Part shown: piece by piece, positions 1 to 11,708 of the stretch
How the letters are laid out: each line of letters opens with the position of its first letter
How positions within the stretch are numbered: the stretch's first letter is position 1
Assembly (NCBI GenBank): GCA_010093485.1
Contig: MU001496.1
Location: forward strand, 997,666 to 1,061,665
DNA length: 64,000 nt
DNA from: Karstenula rhodostoma CBS 690.94
Lineage: Eukaryota > Ascomycota > Dothideomycetes > Pleosporales > Didymosphaeriaceae
Direction: 5' to 3'
The notes under the pieces: model-generated
Databases searched by the model: none
What the model was told of the DNA's origin: nothing
The model's input: the letters and a program-made list of their open reading frames with translations, nothing else
Position numbers and translations under genes: made by a program

Positions 1-324
1 AGCACGCATAGCAGTACGGCGCTCGCTGTAACATACCTTTCCAGACCGACCGTGAGAGAAGTGCCCGTGTGGGATGCATTGCTATTGCTGTTGCTGAGGA
101 GGTCGCGACGTCTGCTTGATGATTTCGGTGCACCGAGACGTCGGTGCCACTTGCAGGGGTTAGCTCCACGTGACAGCGGGTTCTCTTGGCGGTCCAGGCA
201 GAACGCGACGCGACTTGGTGAATGACTGACCGGTGGTCTGTTCGAGGGCACACCAAAACGCGCAGTCAATATATAAACGCCCTCTCCGCCCCTCTTCATC
301 GACCCTGCGCAGCACAACTCGACC
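1..324 (+). promoter_or_regulatory. Upstream region of MRE11
   Basis: No coding signal is seen. The stretch contains two GACGTC hexamers (107-112 and 137-142), which are CRE/bZIP-type core sites, and a CACGTG E-box (167-172), the core site of bHLH factors such as Cbf1/Pho4. The run just before the ATG at 325 is C-rich, as is common for fungal 5' leaders. Functional use of these sites is inference. Confidence 0.35.
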
Positions 325-2720
325 ATGTCTGTTCAAGCCTCACCGCAAGGTAATCAGCCTTCCAACCCCGAGGTCGCTTCTGCTGACAAGCATCTCTCAG
401 GTCCTAACGTCATTCGTATCCTTGTGGCTACTGACAGCCATGTTGGATACAATGAGCGCGATCCCGTTCGAAAAGACGACAGCTGGAAGTCGTTTCACGA
501 AGTCATGTGCCTTGCCAAGAAGCACGATGTCGACATGGTCCTTCACGGCGGTGACCTCTTCCACGAGAACAAGCCTTCACGAATGTCTATGTACCATGTT
601 ACCCAGTCTCTGCGCATGAATTGCTTGGGCGACAAGCCTTGCGAACTAGAGATGCTCAGCGATGCGAGCGAGATCTTCGGTTCAGTGTTCGATCACGTTA
701 ATTACGAGGATCCGAATATCAACGTAGCGATTCCGGTATTTGCAATTCACGGTAATCATGATGACCCATCCGGAGAAGGACAGTACTCTGCATTGGATCT
801 TCTTCAAGCGTCTGGTTTGGTCAACTACTACGGTCGAACGACGGAAGTTGATCGTATAGAAGTCAAGCCGGTGCTGCTTCAGAAAGGTGAAACAAAACTA
901 GCACTTTACGGCCTCAGTAACGTTAGAGACGAGCGTCTGTTTCATACTTGGCGGAATGGGGATGTTAAGTTCTACCAACCAGATGCTCAGACTGGAGATT
1001 GGTTCAATCTCATGACCGTCCACCAGAATCACGTTGCGCACACGCCTACTAGCTATCTCCCCGAGAACTTCCTTCCAGAATTCATCGATCTAGTCATTTG
1101 GGGCCACGAGCATGAATGCCTCATTGAGCCCAGGCTCAATCCTGAAATGGGCTTTCAGGTTATCCAGCCAGGCTCGTCTGTCGCTACTTCTTTGATGCCT
1201 GGAGAAGCTGTACCGAAGCATGTCACTATCATAAGCGTCGATACTACGCGAGACAAGCGCAAGTTCTGGAGTGAGCCCATTAGGCTCAAATCAGTACGGC
1301 CGTTCATCATGAAGGATATTGTCCTGCAGGAGCAGCAAGAAGTCATCGACAAAAAGCTTTGGCGCGTTTCGGAGAACAAGAACAAGATATCGGACATTAT
1401 TGTGCGCGTTGTTGGGGAAATGATTGATCAAGCACAGCGGGAGTGGGTTGAGCTACAGGACGATCGAGACGAAGACGAAGATATAGAGATTCCGCTTCCA
1501 CTTGTTCGCTTACGTGTGGAGTACACTGCTCCCGACCCTGGCGAATTTAAGATTGAAAACCCCCAGCGGCTCTCGAACAGATTCCAGGGCAGGGTTGCGA
1601 ATGTGAACGACGTTGTCATGTTTCATCGAAAGAAGAAGACAACTACCCGTCTAGCCAAGGCAACCGCGGATCTACCCGACGACTCAGCTATGGCGCAGCT
1701 ATCGATAGATACGGTCAAGGTTGAACAGCTTGTCAAGGAGTTCTTGACCGCGCAATCGCTTTCAATCCTACCGCAGAATTCTTTTGGGGACGCTGTGTCT
1801 CAGTTTGTGGACAAAGACGATAAGCATGCCCTCGAGACGTTCGTCAAAGAGAGCCTCGCGTCGCAGCAGAAGTACTTGCTGGAAGACCTTAATGTTGACC
1901 TGGACGACCTTGAGGACGTAATAGGGAATTACAAGAGTCAGATGGAAGGGGTGTTCGCGGCAGGCGACGCAAGGCGCAAGGTAAGATTACCACATCGTCA
2001 CTGCGTGCATACGCACTCTGATAACAGTTGCAGCGTAAGACTCAGGTTAAGCCTAGGCCAAGCGGACACGACAGTGACATTGACGGACATTGGGCAGATT
2101 CGCTAGGCGCTCGTGTTCATGCAGATGACGGTCAAGACGAGGGAGATGCTCCGGCGGTTCTCCCGAAGAAGGCGGCTAGGGGAAGGGGTAAGGCAGCTGG
2201 TACAACACGCCAGACTGCGGCTGCGGCTAAGAAGAACTCCGCCGCCGCTAAGAAAGCCCCAGCGCCGAGGGCAACTAGAGGGAAGAAGCCCGTTGTTGCA
2301 ATGGAAGAGAGTGATGAGGACGACGAAGACGACGATGTGGTTATGGTTGACGAGGTCTATCACGAGGAGGCAGAGCACTCTGAATCCGATGCCGAAGACC
2401 TCTTTGTCGGGCAAAAGAAGCGCACAACGAGCAAAGCCACCAGCAGTGCTACCCGCGCTAAGTCACCTGTGAAGAAGACACCAGCAACCACATCCCGGAC
2501 TAGGAAAACACCTGCAACCAAGCAGTCTACTCTCAACTTCTCTCAAACTTCTACGCAGCGGGCAGCTGCATCGCGAGCGAGTAGGGCAATGGAGGAGGTA
2601 AGTTGCCTACTATGAGTTGTTCATTGACTTGATGCTAATATGGTGTAGGACGAAGAGGATATATCCGACGATGAAGCCTTCGAGCCAATGCCGAGCTCTA
2701 GAGCTACTCGGAAGCGATAG
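325..2720 (+). CDS. MRE11: Double-strand break repair nuclease Mre11
   Basis: Manganese-dependent nuclease of the Mre11-Rad50-Nbs1/Xrs2 complex, which senses and resects DNA double-strand breaks and acts at telomeres in the nucleus. All phosphoesterase motifs are visible in order: DSHVGY, GGDLFHENKPSR, GNHDDPSG, VHQNH and GHEHE. After the capping domain comes a low-complexity tail rich in Lys, Ala, Ser and acidic runs with an RGKKP motif, typical of the Mre11 DNA-binding C-terminus. Predicted exons are 325-349, 401-1980, 2034-2597 and 2649-2720, giving about 746 aa. The first intron (350-400, 51 bp) is a multiple of three and contains no stop, so it can be misread as 17 extra residues. I call it an intron because it has GT...CTGAC...CAG signals and because its removal places the conserved IRILVATDSHVGY right behind a short N-terminus. 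The other two introns are required to keep the frame. Confidence 0.95.
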
Positions 2721-3607
2721 GTTTGATCAGTATGATCAGGAAATGGTTGTAGAGCACTTGGTGCATAGCGAGCGGCGTTTTGGTCACTGGCGTATGAATA
2801 AGTCTTGGAATGGAAACTCACGAGCTCTTCAATCGGGTGCCATTGAATAGTTGTGGACGGATGGAGGGCGTTCGACCATATGGTACCCATAATAATGTTA
2901 CACAAAGCATCCTCCGCATACGTTGTAGGTTATGTTTCCACTTCGACCTCTTCATATTGTGTTTGTCTGTCCCGCTCTCTTCTGTTGCATGTCGTGGAAG
3001 CATTGAGGAGCGGTTTCCACGCTTTGGTCCCCTCTCCTGGAGTAACAATGGTCGTTCCTGCCTTTACCCACGTTTCTATTTCTGTCAAACAGGGAAGCAA
3101 CCACCCTCTAGTCCAGCACCGCTGCCTCGGCCCCCAGTACTTGGTCTATCCTTCTTCTCATGTCCCTTTCCCTTTCCATCGAACATGAGGTATACACAGC
3201 AGTCGCGCCACCATACTTGTTGTATCCTTCTTGTGAGGCGCATCCTCCCCCCATCACCCCTCGACACACACTCATTCGTCTCCGCGTTCTTGTTGCTCTT
3301 CTTTTGTCATTGCTGCTCTTCAGCTTTTGGATAGCTGCACGCTCGTTCGCATGATACCTCACCCCGCTTTGAGGTATGTGAAGCCCCCATCTTCCTCATA
3401 TTTGGCCCATCTATCTCGTTGGAGACGCTCTACCTCATCTTTGGCCCATCTATCTCGCTGGAGACGCTCTAACGTTGTCAGGATATTCGCATCACAATCA
3501 TCTCACATCTCGCTCGCCCTCGATCATCTGACCGTGTCCCTGGCCGTTTGGGATTACCCTCGAATCCCCGGTTGTACGTTGTTGGACCGGGTCAGGCATT
3601 GCCCGAC
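2721..3607. other. MRE11 3' region and leader of the 4E-T-like gene
   Basis: No supported gene. The second half is strongly C/T-rich on the + strand, as in long fungal 5' leaders. It contains a 39-bp direct tandem duplication at 3394-3432 and 3433-3471. Confidence 0.5.
3394..3471. repeat. 39-bp direct tandem repeat, two copies
   Basis: Two adjacent copies beginning CCTCAT and containing TTTGGCCCATCTATCTCG differ at only a few positions. They lie about 140 bp upstream of the start codon at 3608, inside the pyrimidine-rich leader. Confidence 0.85.
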
Positions 3608-6600
3608 ATGTCATACAAGGTTGAGGAGCTGCTCGCTCTGAGGGACTCGGTTTCTGAGTCTGCCGTTTCAATCGAGAAGTTCGCCGATGAAGATGTTATC
3701 AAAGGTCGGTGATTGGACCCTCGAGCCTGCGCTCCAGCATGTGTTACCCTTCACTTTCACTCCGCTCTTGCCGTGGCTGCCCTCGAAGCGTGTTACCCAG
3801 GAAACGATACGCCACTTATCAGCAAAATCAACCCGCTCGCCAAAGGCAGGACCAGGATACCTTAATTTCGCCTGTCTTCGTCATTTAGTGAGCCCTCTGC
3901 TAACCAAACGTCGTGCAGAGCACGTCTTGCGACCCTCCGCATCAGCTACTCTGGCCGCTACATCTTCGAGCAGAAGCCTTCGTTCCTCCGCTACGCCTGC
4001 TCTCGCCCCAGTGGCACCTATCAAGAAGCCTTCGCCATCTCCCTCGATCAAGCGTGGGAAAGCCGAGAGGCTTCTCAAGGAACACGGAAGCCCGCCGGGC
4101 ATGCGCGTCACTGCTGGTGGACGGATCGTGCCGAGTGATCAACCACCTGTTTTGAACAATCGTTTCATCAACAACGGATTCAAGCCCCCCGCACTGCGAG
4201 GGATTCCTCTCACCAACGTCATGTCCGCGCAATCGCGCCTAGAAACCAACAACGTTCCGCGGCTGGAAGTCGTTGGAAGTCAGCCTGTGCTCTACGTTGG
4301 CGACCGAGTCTACGCACTTCCTGCCCTTGATGCGACCAATTCGGGTGCTTCTTCTTTGGTCCCCACGAACTTGGAGACGGCGCCAAAGCCCGCGGAGGCC
4401 GCCCCAGGGCTTTCCGCTCGACGTAGTCTCACTGGCCCACCTCTGGCACCCCAGCGAGTGAGCACGCCTTCGCCATTGTCTGGACTAGACCTTCAAGCTC
4501 TCAAGGCCCAGCAAACACTCAAAAAGCAGGAGCTTCGTACCGTTGAACAAACAGAGGTGTTACAAGCAAGCCACCAGACTGAAGCCTGGCGCGCCAGTGT
4601 GATCGAGAAAAAGCGAAACTTGATCATCGAGCTCGATGCACTACGCAAGCAGATTACTGCGCTCGAGGTCACGGAAAACAACTACGCTCCTCCTGTACAG
4701 TCCAATGGCTTTGCCAACGCTCTGGGACCAACCTCTGCTTCTATGCCACCGCCTCCGTTTGTTCCTCAATTCCAGCAGCCTATGCCCTCTCCACTGTACG
4801 GATTCCAGGATACATCTTCATATCCTCCAATGATGATGTTTCCACCATCCTTCGGGGGCTACGCCAACATGCCGGCCACCGACCCTGCACCTTTTGTGCA
4901 ATATCCCGTTCAGGCGCCGCAGTCTCCTAGCTCTGCGAGTCGGCGGTCCCACGCGATCCAGATCAAGCCACCCCCAGAGGAAAACAAGAAGCAGCTCAGC
5001 TCAGCGCTCGATCCGAAGAGCCCGACCTACGAGCCTACAACCAAGACGACAACCACTGGTAAGGACGCCGTTCCTCCAACACCATCACCAGCGAAGCGAT
5101 CTCCGGGGCGAACTAGTGGTGGTCCTGAGTCAGACCTACCAGGGAATCGAAGTCTTTCTCAAAAGCCCAGTCTGTCCAGCATCGACACAACGGACTTCTT
5201 CCCTACCAACACACATGAGCACTCTTCTACCCGAGTTGCGCCGCAAGTCCACGACTCAAGATCTACCACCAATGAAACCTCCGTGGTTCCCTCGACACCT
5301 GAAAAGAACTGGCCAGCTAGTCCTTGGAACGAAGGAAATTCCAGTCGCTCCGGTCACAAAACGGTGGCTAAACTAACTTCGTGGCCAGAGGCGTTTGGCA
5401 AGAAACCTTCTAGCGGATCACTGCAACAGCTTGCCGCCGCTCCCACTTCCGCTGCCGTGCAAGAGCGCATCCCGCCCCCTTCGGCGGAGCCTAATAAGTC
5501 AGCCTTCTCGAGCAACACCTCAGGACGCAAGACGGCCGACCAGCGGTTTAGTACGGACGACACCTGGCCGTTGATCGGTTCCAAGCCAATCAACCACGTG
5601 CCTTCCACCTATCAAGAAGGGTTTCAAGCTGGCTATGATCACGTGGGAATCCCAGACAGTCCCGACGTTTTGAAAGGTTACATTCAAGGACTCGTTCAGT
5701 TTCTTCATGATGAAGATAAACGGGGTCGGAACAATTCTTTCCGCGGTCTGGTCGCCAGCTCTCAGGCTCACGACTCTGCCGTCAGCATGACCTTTAACCG
5801 TCATGATGCCTATGTTAGTGGCCAAGAGAATATTCGGTCCGCGAGAGTCAACACTGCCGGGGACATGCGCAAGGAATCGGCATACCACACGCCCGAATCT
5901 CCTTTCATGTACACGCTTTCCAACAATTCCGCCCAAGATCAACGAGCGCGCAACCTGACACCCAATATGTATATGACTTCTGCCGGCACCTTCGATCGAG
6001 TTTCACCTGCATACCAACAGACCGCGTTGCCGTCGATGGAGATTGGCCTGGGAACAAAGGAGTCAGAGAGAGGTAGTATGTCCCGGGCAGAAGTTACGAA
6101 GCTTGGCCACGCATACAAGCAGTTCTCTGGTGAACAACTCACCAACCGGACTTATGGAGCGCCTATGTCCCTCCAGCGGTACACTCAGACTGCAAAAGAT
6201 TTCGGCATGACAAGTTCCGGTGGAGCTGGTGCGTTTTTCGCGCGGCCTATGGCTAACCAGCGCCTATCAGGCCTTGACGGTGCGATGGATGATCTGGCAG
6301 AGATGATTGTCGATACCCACATCACTGAGCAACAGCAGCAACAGGCACAGCCATTGAGTACGCCGCTTGCAGCTGAAAGCCAGCGCCAGAGTGACGCTCC
6401 TCGTTCTTCGGCATCCGTGGAAGAGGAGGCTTCTTGTTTCCGGCCTTCGACTAGTAAGGGAAAGCAGAAGATGACTTGGTCACCTACCAGAGCGGGATCG
6501 GACGAGCGAAGCGACGCACCTGGGCAATCAGCGGCGAACACGCCTGGTTCGCCCAAGAAGTCAGGGGAGCACTCACCAGCCAAGGCGAAGCTCGAGCAGG

Positions 6601-6770
6601 TCACCAACAAGTTCAGGCGCAAGAAGAAAGACGCACGCAACCTTTCACCGGAGCAGAAGAAGGAGCGTGCAAAGAAGTGGCGTGAACGCTTCGGACAGCT
6701 CAGGGAGGAGGACGCGAAGACGGTTCATGACTACAAGCAGAGCCATGGCTCGAGTGCGGAACGGCGTTGA
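3608..6770 (+). CDS. 4E-T-like eIF4E-binding protein
   Basis: Probable translational repressor/mRNP protein that binds the cap-binding factor eIF4E in the cytoplasm. Exon 1 (3608-3704) encodes a short N-terminus starting MSYKVEELLALRDS. Residues YKVEELL match the canonical eIF4E-binding motif Y-x4-L-hydrophobic and closely resemble the YTKEELL site of animal 4E-T. A 214-bp intron (3705-3918) ends with a clean GCTAAC branch point and CAG. Exon 2 (3919-6770) encodes EHVLRPSAS and then about 940 residues that are mostly disordered and rich in Ser, Pro and Gln, with a short coiled coil (around LEALRKQ-type text near the middle) and a basic Lys/Arg-rich end. The total is about 982 aa. A model starting at the in-frame ATG at 3687 would read through the intron and lose the eIF4E motif. 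Yeast Eap1 is a possible functional counterpart. The binding partner is inferred from the motif. Confidence 0.8.
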
Positions 6771-8132
6771 GCGGCAAACGAGTTGTCTCCAGGCCTCAAC
6801 ATGTCGACGACGACCATGGGCCACACTCTTTTTATTCCCTTTCTTGTTCTCGCTCTTATATGAGTCTTTTGTCGGACATGACTACGACTGGACGTGAAGT
6901 GTGGGCGGATCCGAGTACACATGCCTATTCCGGTCCTGTACTTGGCTTTTCTACGTCTTCCTAATAGCGCGGGCGTCGCCGAGCATTCCGTGCAACGTTA
7001 CACTGGGTATGGACAGATTTGGACATGGCTCTACAGCGTTGGGACGTGTAGGATGGCGGCACCTTTTTGTGGATTGTATTACAGTTTGCTGCTCTTACCA
7101 CGGACATGATTCTAATTGGGCGTTGTACCAATGAGCGGCACACTGGGGCGCGTCGGACGGTGGAAGCTGGGGTCGCGTCCTGGTCTCTGCTCGTTTGGTT
7201 TGCAGCGTCACTTGGACCTAGATACAGGAACATGGCTAGCTGTTCGATATGGTCACCCCTTTGTATGGTAGTTTACAAATGTAACATGATGTCTACAATG
7301 GCGTGCGGTCCTGGGTGAGAAGGTGAGGATGACGGCAAATGAGGTACGGGCGAAGGTGAGACGGAGTGGGACGCTCGGCAGAGACAGCAGAGATATGGCG
7401 CGTTGCTGATAAATCCAGGGGAAGCACCTGGGTTCCGTGGGGGGAGAAACGGATGAGGGGCGCAGGCGCAGAGCCACGGACAGCGTGCTCGAGGGGCCGC
7501 AGCGGACATGCAAGGGGCAGTTCGAGCACTGGCAGGATGCACCGCGGGCTGACTGTTGGGGTGTTTGCAGAGGCAGATGCAGAGGCAGATGCAGAGGCAG
7601 ATGCAGAGGCAGATGGGTATGCACGGCGAGGATGGTGGGCGCGGGCCAGGGTGAAAGGAGCGTTCGCGCGGCGTCGGCGTCGGGTGCTTCCCCACTCTGG
7701 CTTTGGCGCGCCTGCGACGTCTGGCCTGGCTGGCTGCGCTGGGGGCTGCGCTTGCCTGGCTGCTCCCCAAGAACTTCGCAGTGCGTCGCCCGCCGTCTCT
7801 CGTCGTCGCCCCTACACGGCCGCCCAATGCTTGCTGGCCGGCCTCGCTCGCACGCCCGCCCACCGCCCACCGCCCGCCGCCCGCCGCCCACGTCCACCGC
7901 CCACGTCCACGTCCGCCGCCCGCGCTGCATTCCTTGACGGCTTGACGGGCGCGCCCGCACCAGCCACACCAGCTCCCCGGCCGCCCCCGGACCCTGGCCA
8001 GCGTCCACATCACTGGATAGACATGGCCCACTAGATCCACACCCAACGACACCCGCACGCCATCCGGTCCGCCTCTCTTCTCCACGCCGCCAGCACGCCC
8101 TCGACACCCTCATCGCGCTCGCCCGCGCCGCC
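6771..8132. other. Long intergenic region / kinase leader
   Basis: No supported gene. It includes a 12-bp satellite (AGGCAGATGCAG, about four copies, 7567-7615) and a very C-rich tract with repeated CGCCCACCGCC-like units (about 7855-7925). Long open frames on the minus strand (7253-8659) arise from this GC-rich composition and overlap the kinase exon antisense. They show no recognisable protein. Confidence 0.5.
7567..7615. repeat. 12-bp tandem repeat (about 4 copies)
   Basis: Perfect or nearly perfect copies of AGGCAGATGCAG run head to tail in the region upstream of the AGC kinase gene. The period of 12 is a multiple of three, which keeps frames open and helps explain spurious ORFs here. 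Confidence 0.85.
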
Positions 8133-10228
8133 ATGACGCAGCTGTTCCACTCGTCGAACAACCACTCAGCCGCCATGTCGGAGAAGCGCACCTTTTCCGG
8201 CATCCCGCTGTCGTCCAACAAGCAGGTCAACGCCAGCAACAGCCAGGTCTCGCAGAAGATCAAGGCCTTCTTCCGCATCAACAGCAGCAGCAACGGCGAC
8301 AAGGACCGCAAGCCCTCGGACGACGGCAGCAGCCTCTCCATCCCCAAGAACGACTCAAAGTCGTCCTTCCGCCAGTCGCGCTTCATCCCGCACATCTCTC
8401 GCAACCGCTCCACCACCGTTGCCAGCGAAGGCAACCCGCTCGACGACGGCGTCTCGCCGACCGCACACGCCAACCCGTACTTTGTCCACCAGGGCCCTCC
8501 GGCCTTGCGCCACCACAATGAGGGCAGCGTGCCTCCCTCGCCGCCCGATACACCACCCATTCCGAAGATAGACGCTGGCAATGGAGGCGACGACCAAGCC
8601 ACGACAGCCGGCAAGGAGGAATTGGCCCGGAAACTGCGGAGGGTAGCATCTGCTCCCAATGCTCAAGGTCTTTTCTCAAAGGGAAACTCGTCCGAGCGTC
8701 CGCAAACTGCCGAACTTGGCAAGCAGCCTCTAGTCCACCACCCAAACACTTCTACACTTAGCATGGTAGAGACTGCAGTCGAGGACCCCACACATCTTAT
8801 CCCCACCGATCTTACCAAAGGCATACCCTCTCCGGGCCAGATCCGTAACTCGGTTGCCTTCAGGAGAACATACAGCTCCAATTCCATCAAGGTCCGAAAT
8901 GTCGAGGTTGGGCCCGGCAGCTTCGACAAGATCAAGCTGATAGGAAAGGGCGATGTGGGTAAAGTCTATCTGGTGCGGGAGAAGAAGTCGAGTAGGCTTT
9001 ATGCTATGAAAGGTACAGCCCCTTGATGCGTACCCTGGATGCCATGCTAACAGAAGCAGTGTTGAGTAAGAAGGAGATGATCAAGCGCAACAAAATCAAG
9101 CGTGCCCTGGCCGAGCAGGAGATTCTGGCGACCAGCAACCATCCATTCATCGTTACTCTCTATCACTCATTCCAGTCAGAGGACCACCTCTACCTCTGCA
9201 TGGAATATTGCAGCGGTGGAGAATTCTTCAGGGCTCTGCAAACCCGACCAAACAAATGTGTCGATGAGGACGCAGCTCGGTTCTATGCTGCTGAAGTAAC
9301 GGCTGCTCTGGAGTACCTTCATCTCATGGGCTTCATCTACCGCGACCTGAAGCCAGAGAGTACGGTATTCCCCCTGCTCCGTGCATTCCTGTGCTGACTG
9401 CTCTAGACATTCTCCTACATCAGTCCGGCCACATCATGCTGTCAGACTTTGACTTGTCCAAACAGTCGGATCCCGGAGGTCGCCCAACTATGATCGTAGG
9501 CCGAAACGGCACATCCTCCAGCAATCTTCCCACGATCGACACCAAGTCGTGTATAGCAAACTTTAGGACAAACTCGTTCGTGGGTACCGAAGAATACATC
9601 GCCCCAGAGGTCATCAAGGGTTGCGGTCATACTTCCGCAGTCGATTGGTGGACTCTTGGCATCTTGATCTACGAGATGCTCTACGGGACAACTCCGTTCA
9701 AGGGCAAGAATCGCAATGCGACTTTTGCGAACATTCTGAGGGATGATGTCCCCTTCGCCGAAGGCTCCGGTGCTCCACCGGTTTCAGGGTATGCAGTCCA
9801 CTACGTGCACACGATCATTACTAACGGACCGTAGCAATTGCAAATCCTTGATTCGAAAACTACTCATCAAAGACGAATTGCGCCGACTTGGATCTCGAGC
9901 CGGTGCCTCCGATGTCAAGACGCATCCCTTCTTCCGGGCGACCTCTTGGGCGTTGTTGCGACACATGAAACCTCCGATCGTCCCTAATCAAGGTCGTGGA
10001 ATCGAGACGCCCAACTTCCGGAATGTAAAGGAAAGCCAAAGCGTCGACATCGGCGCTGCGAGAACCAAGGGTGTTCCGTTAGATTCCGGACTTACTACAC
10101 CCGGGGGCGAAATTGCAGATCCTTTTGAGGAGTTCAACAGTGTCACTCTCCACCACGACGGCGATGATGGCCCTGATCATTTCGATGGAGACCATTTCGA
10201 ACTACAACAGTCAAACTCACATCGATAG
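8133..10228 (+). CDS. AGC serine/threonine kinase, Nrc-2/Fpk1 type
   Basis: Protein kinase of the fungal Nrc-2 / yeast Fpk1-Kin82 group, related to plant AGCVIII kinases. Family members control flippases, membrane asymmetry and, in Neurospora, hyphal growth versus conidiation. Exons are 8133-9012, 9060-9359, 9407-9788 and 9835-10228, giving about 651 aa. Residues 1-265 are low-complexity and Ser-rich. The kinase domain shows the glycine loop GKGDVGKV (271-278), catalytic Lys293 in YAMK, YRDLKPEN with Asp389, and DFD (407-409) in place of DFG. It has a long activation-loop insertion before [12 protein letters not shown], then [12 protein letters not shown] and a C-terminal PFEEF motif resembling the AGC hydrophobic/PIF region. 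DFD is normal for AGCVIII-type kinases and does not imply a dead enzyme. A second start at 8175 is possible. Confidence 0.93.
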
Positions 10229-11011
10229 TATGGGCTGAAAACTCATTACATCTCCTTTGCCGGATTTGTTCCCGTGTCACAAAAGAGCGCATTGATTTGC
10301 ATTTCCACATTTTTAGGACAGGCGTTCTTATGGATTGCTTTTCACACACTCCTTTTCGCGTGGGGTCGTTCCAGGTTTCAATTTCCAACGGCATTGGCGT
10401 TCTCGAGAGATATCGGAGCATCGACACTTTCTTGCAACCATGTTTCAGTGTCTTTTCCTGTCTTGCGTGGTCACTTGGGGTTGCTTCAAGCCGAGGTGCA
10501 GGCTTGAGGGTCGATGGTTTGTCGACGAAGCGGTAGCGCGTCATAGGGAGCAGGTCCAGAACATTTGTTTTTACTGGGGACAGGCATTGCGTGGAACACT
10601 GCGCGACTGCGATCGAAGCAAATATGTGAATATACAGCATTTCAGGATAAGGAGCCTTTGTGTTGATGTGTATGTGAATGAACGTGATGATAGCGCCAAG
10701 ACGATGTGTGAACGCGCGCCAACCATTTCGCGTCTTCGCCGCGGTGTTGTCCGCACCTAACATTGAGCACCCCGCCGCGCCAACACCTGCCACGCAGTGA
10801 AACCCCCTGGCAAAGCCAGCAATCACGCTCACTCTACGATCTTCTCACAGTCTACCCCTACGTCAGAAACTCGAATCTGCATTATCCTGTTCCATCGGAT
10901 CCACCGCCGCCCCAGGGCCGTCAAGTAAAGACGAGACCCACTTCTCCGCACGAAGCGGGCATACGAGCCCAATTCCCCCAGCACACCCTGAAGCAAGAGC
11001 ACAGCGAGACC
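10229..11011. other. Kinase 3' region and Dad3 upstream region
   Basis: Nothing gene-like is supported. A frame open upstream of the Dad3 ATG has no in-frame ATG before 11012 and is taken as leader. Confidence 0.5.
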
Positions 11012-11389
11012 ATGGCGACCGACGGCCCCGAACAACCCCTCTCCGCCTCGCAAGCGTCGTACCCGCCGGACGCGGAGTCGCTCACCCCGCTGGAGCAGGA
11101 AGTGCTCGACGAGTACGCACGCCTGCTGGGCAACATGAACAGTGTGCGTTGGCACTTTGTTCACCTTTTTTCTTCTCGGTCCGGCCTGGCTAATGCAGTT
11201 GCGTAGATGTCCGCGCTCCTCGCCGAGCTAGCTGCCAACCCGTCGGCGGAGATATTGGATGCGCTGCGGGGACTGGAGCGGAAGACGAGCCTGGTGTTTA
11301 CGCTGTTGAAGGCGAGTGTGTATAGTATCGTGTTGAATACGCAGATTCGGGAGGAGGACGGGGACGGGGAGGGGGAGAGTATGATGTGA
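11012..11389 (+). CDS. DAD3: DASH complex subunit Dad3
   Basis: Small kinetochore protein of the DASH/Dam1 ring complex that couples kinetochores to spindle microtubules. It is specific to fungi. Exons 11012-11143 and 11207-11389 encode about 104 aa, close to the roughly 95-120 aa usual for the family. The conserved core is plain: LTPLEQEVLDEYARLLGNMN, then across the intron MSALLAELAANPS, LRGLERKTSLVFTLLKASVY and SIVLNTQI. The ATG at 11012 is the only in-frame ATG and has an A at -3 (GAGACCATGG). The 63-bp intron uses GTGCGT and ends TTGCGTAG. The acceptor was chosen because it alone keeps the conserved frame. Confidence 0.93.
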
Positions 11390-11708
11390 GGGGTGTTGCT
11401 GCTAATTGTGCGCGTTCGTGGGGAGGGCGAGGAGAAGAAACGACATGATACCCTGGGAGTGAAGGATTCGACCTTGTGCGAAGTAGACGGATACACAACT
11501 TGGGATATTGCACGAATCACAATGCTGCAATTGGGCTGTAGTTACGACTTTCGGTATGCGTAGATTTACAAGGGTTTCTACAAAAGCTGGATCTGTGCGC
11601 CCGCCTAATGCGAATGCATGTTTACACTGCACATCTCCTACGTCTACCCGCTCCTCGCTTCAAAATATCATACAACAGGCTTGCACATATATCGCGGTCC
11701 CATTTTCC
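11390..11708. other. Convergent 3' intergenic region
   Basis: Lies between the 3' ends of DAD3 and the uS5m gene. No gene or structure is seen. Confidence 0.5.

Noticed and set aside
7253..8659. 468-codon open frame on the minus strand
   Set aside because: It runs antisense through the C-rich leader and the first exon of the AGC kinase. The composition is Arg/Pro/Ser-rich nonsense and no domain is seen.
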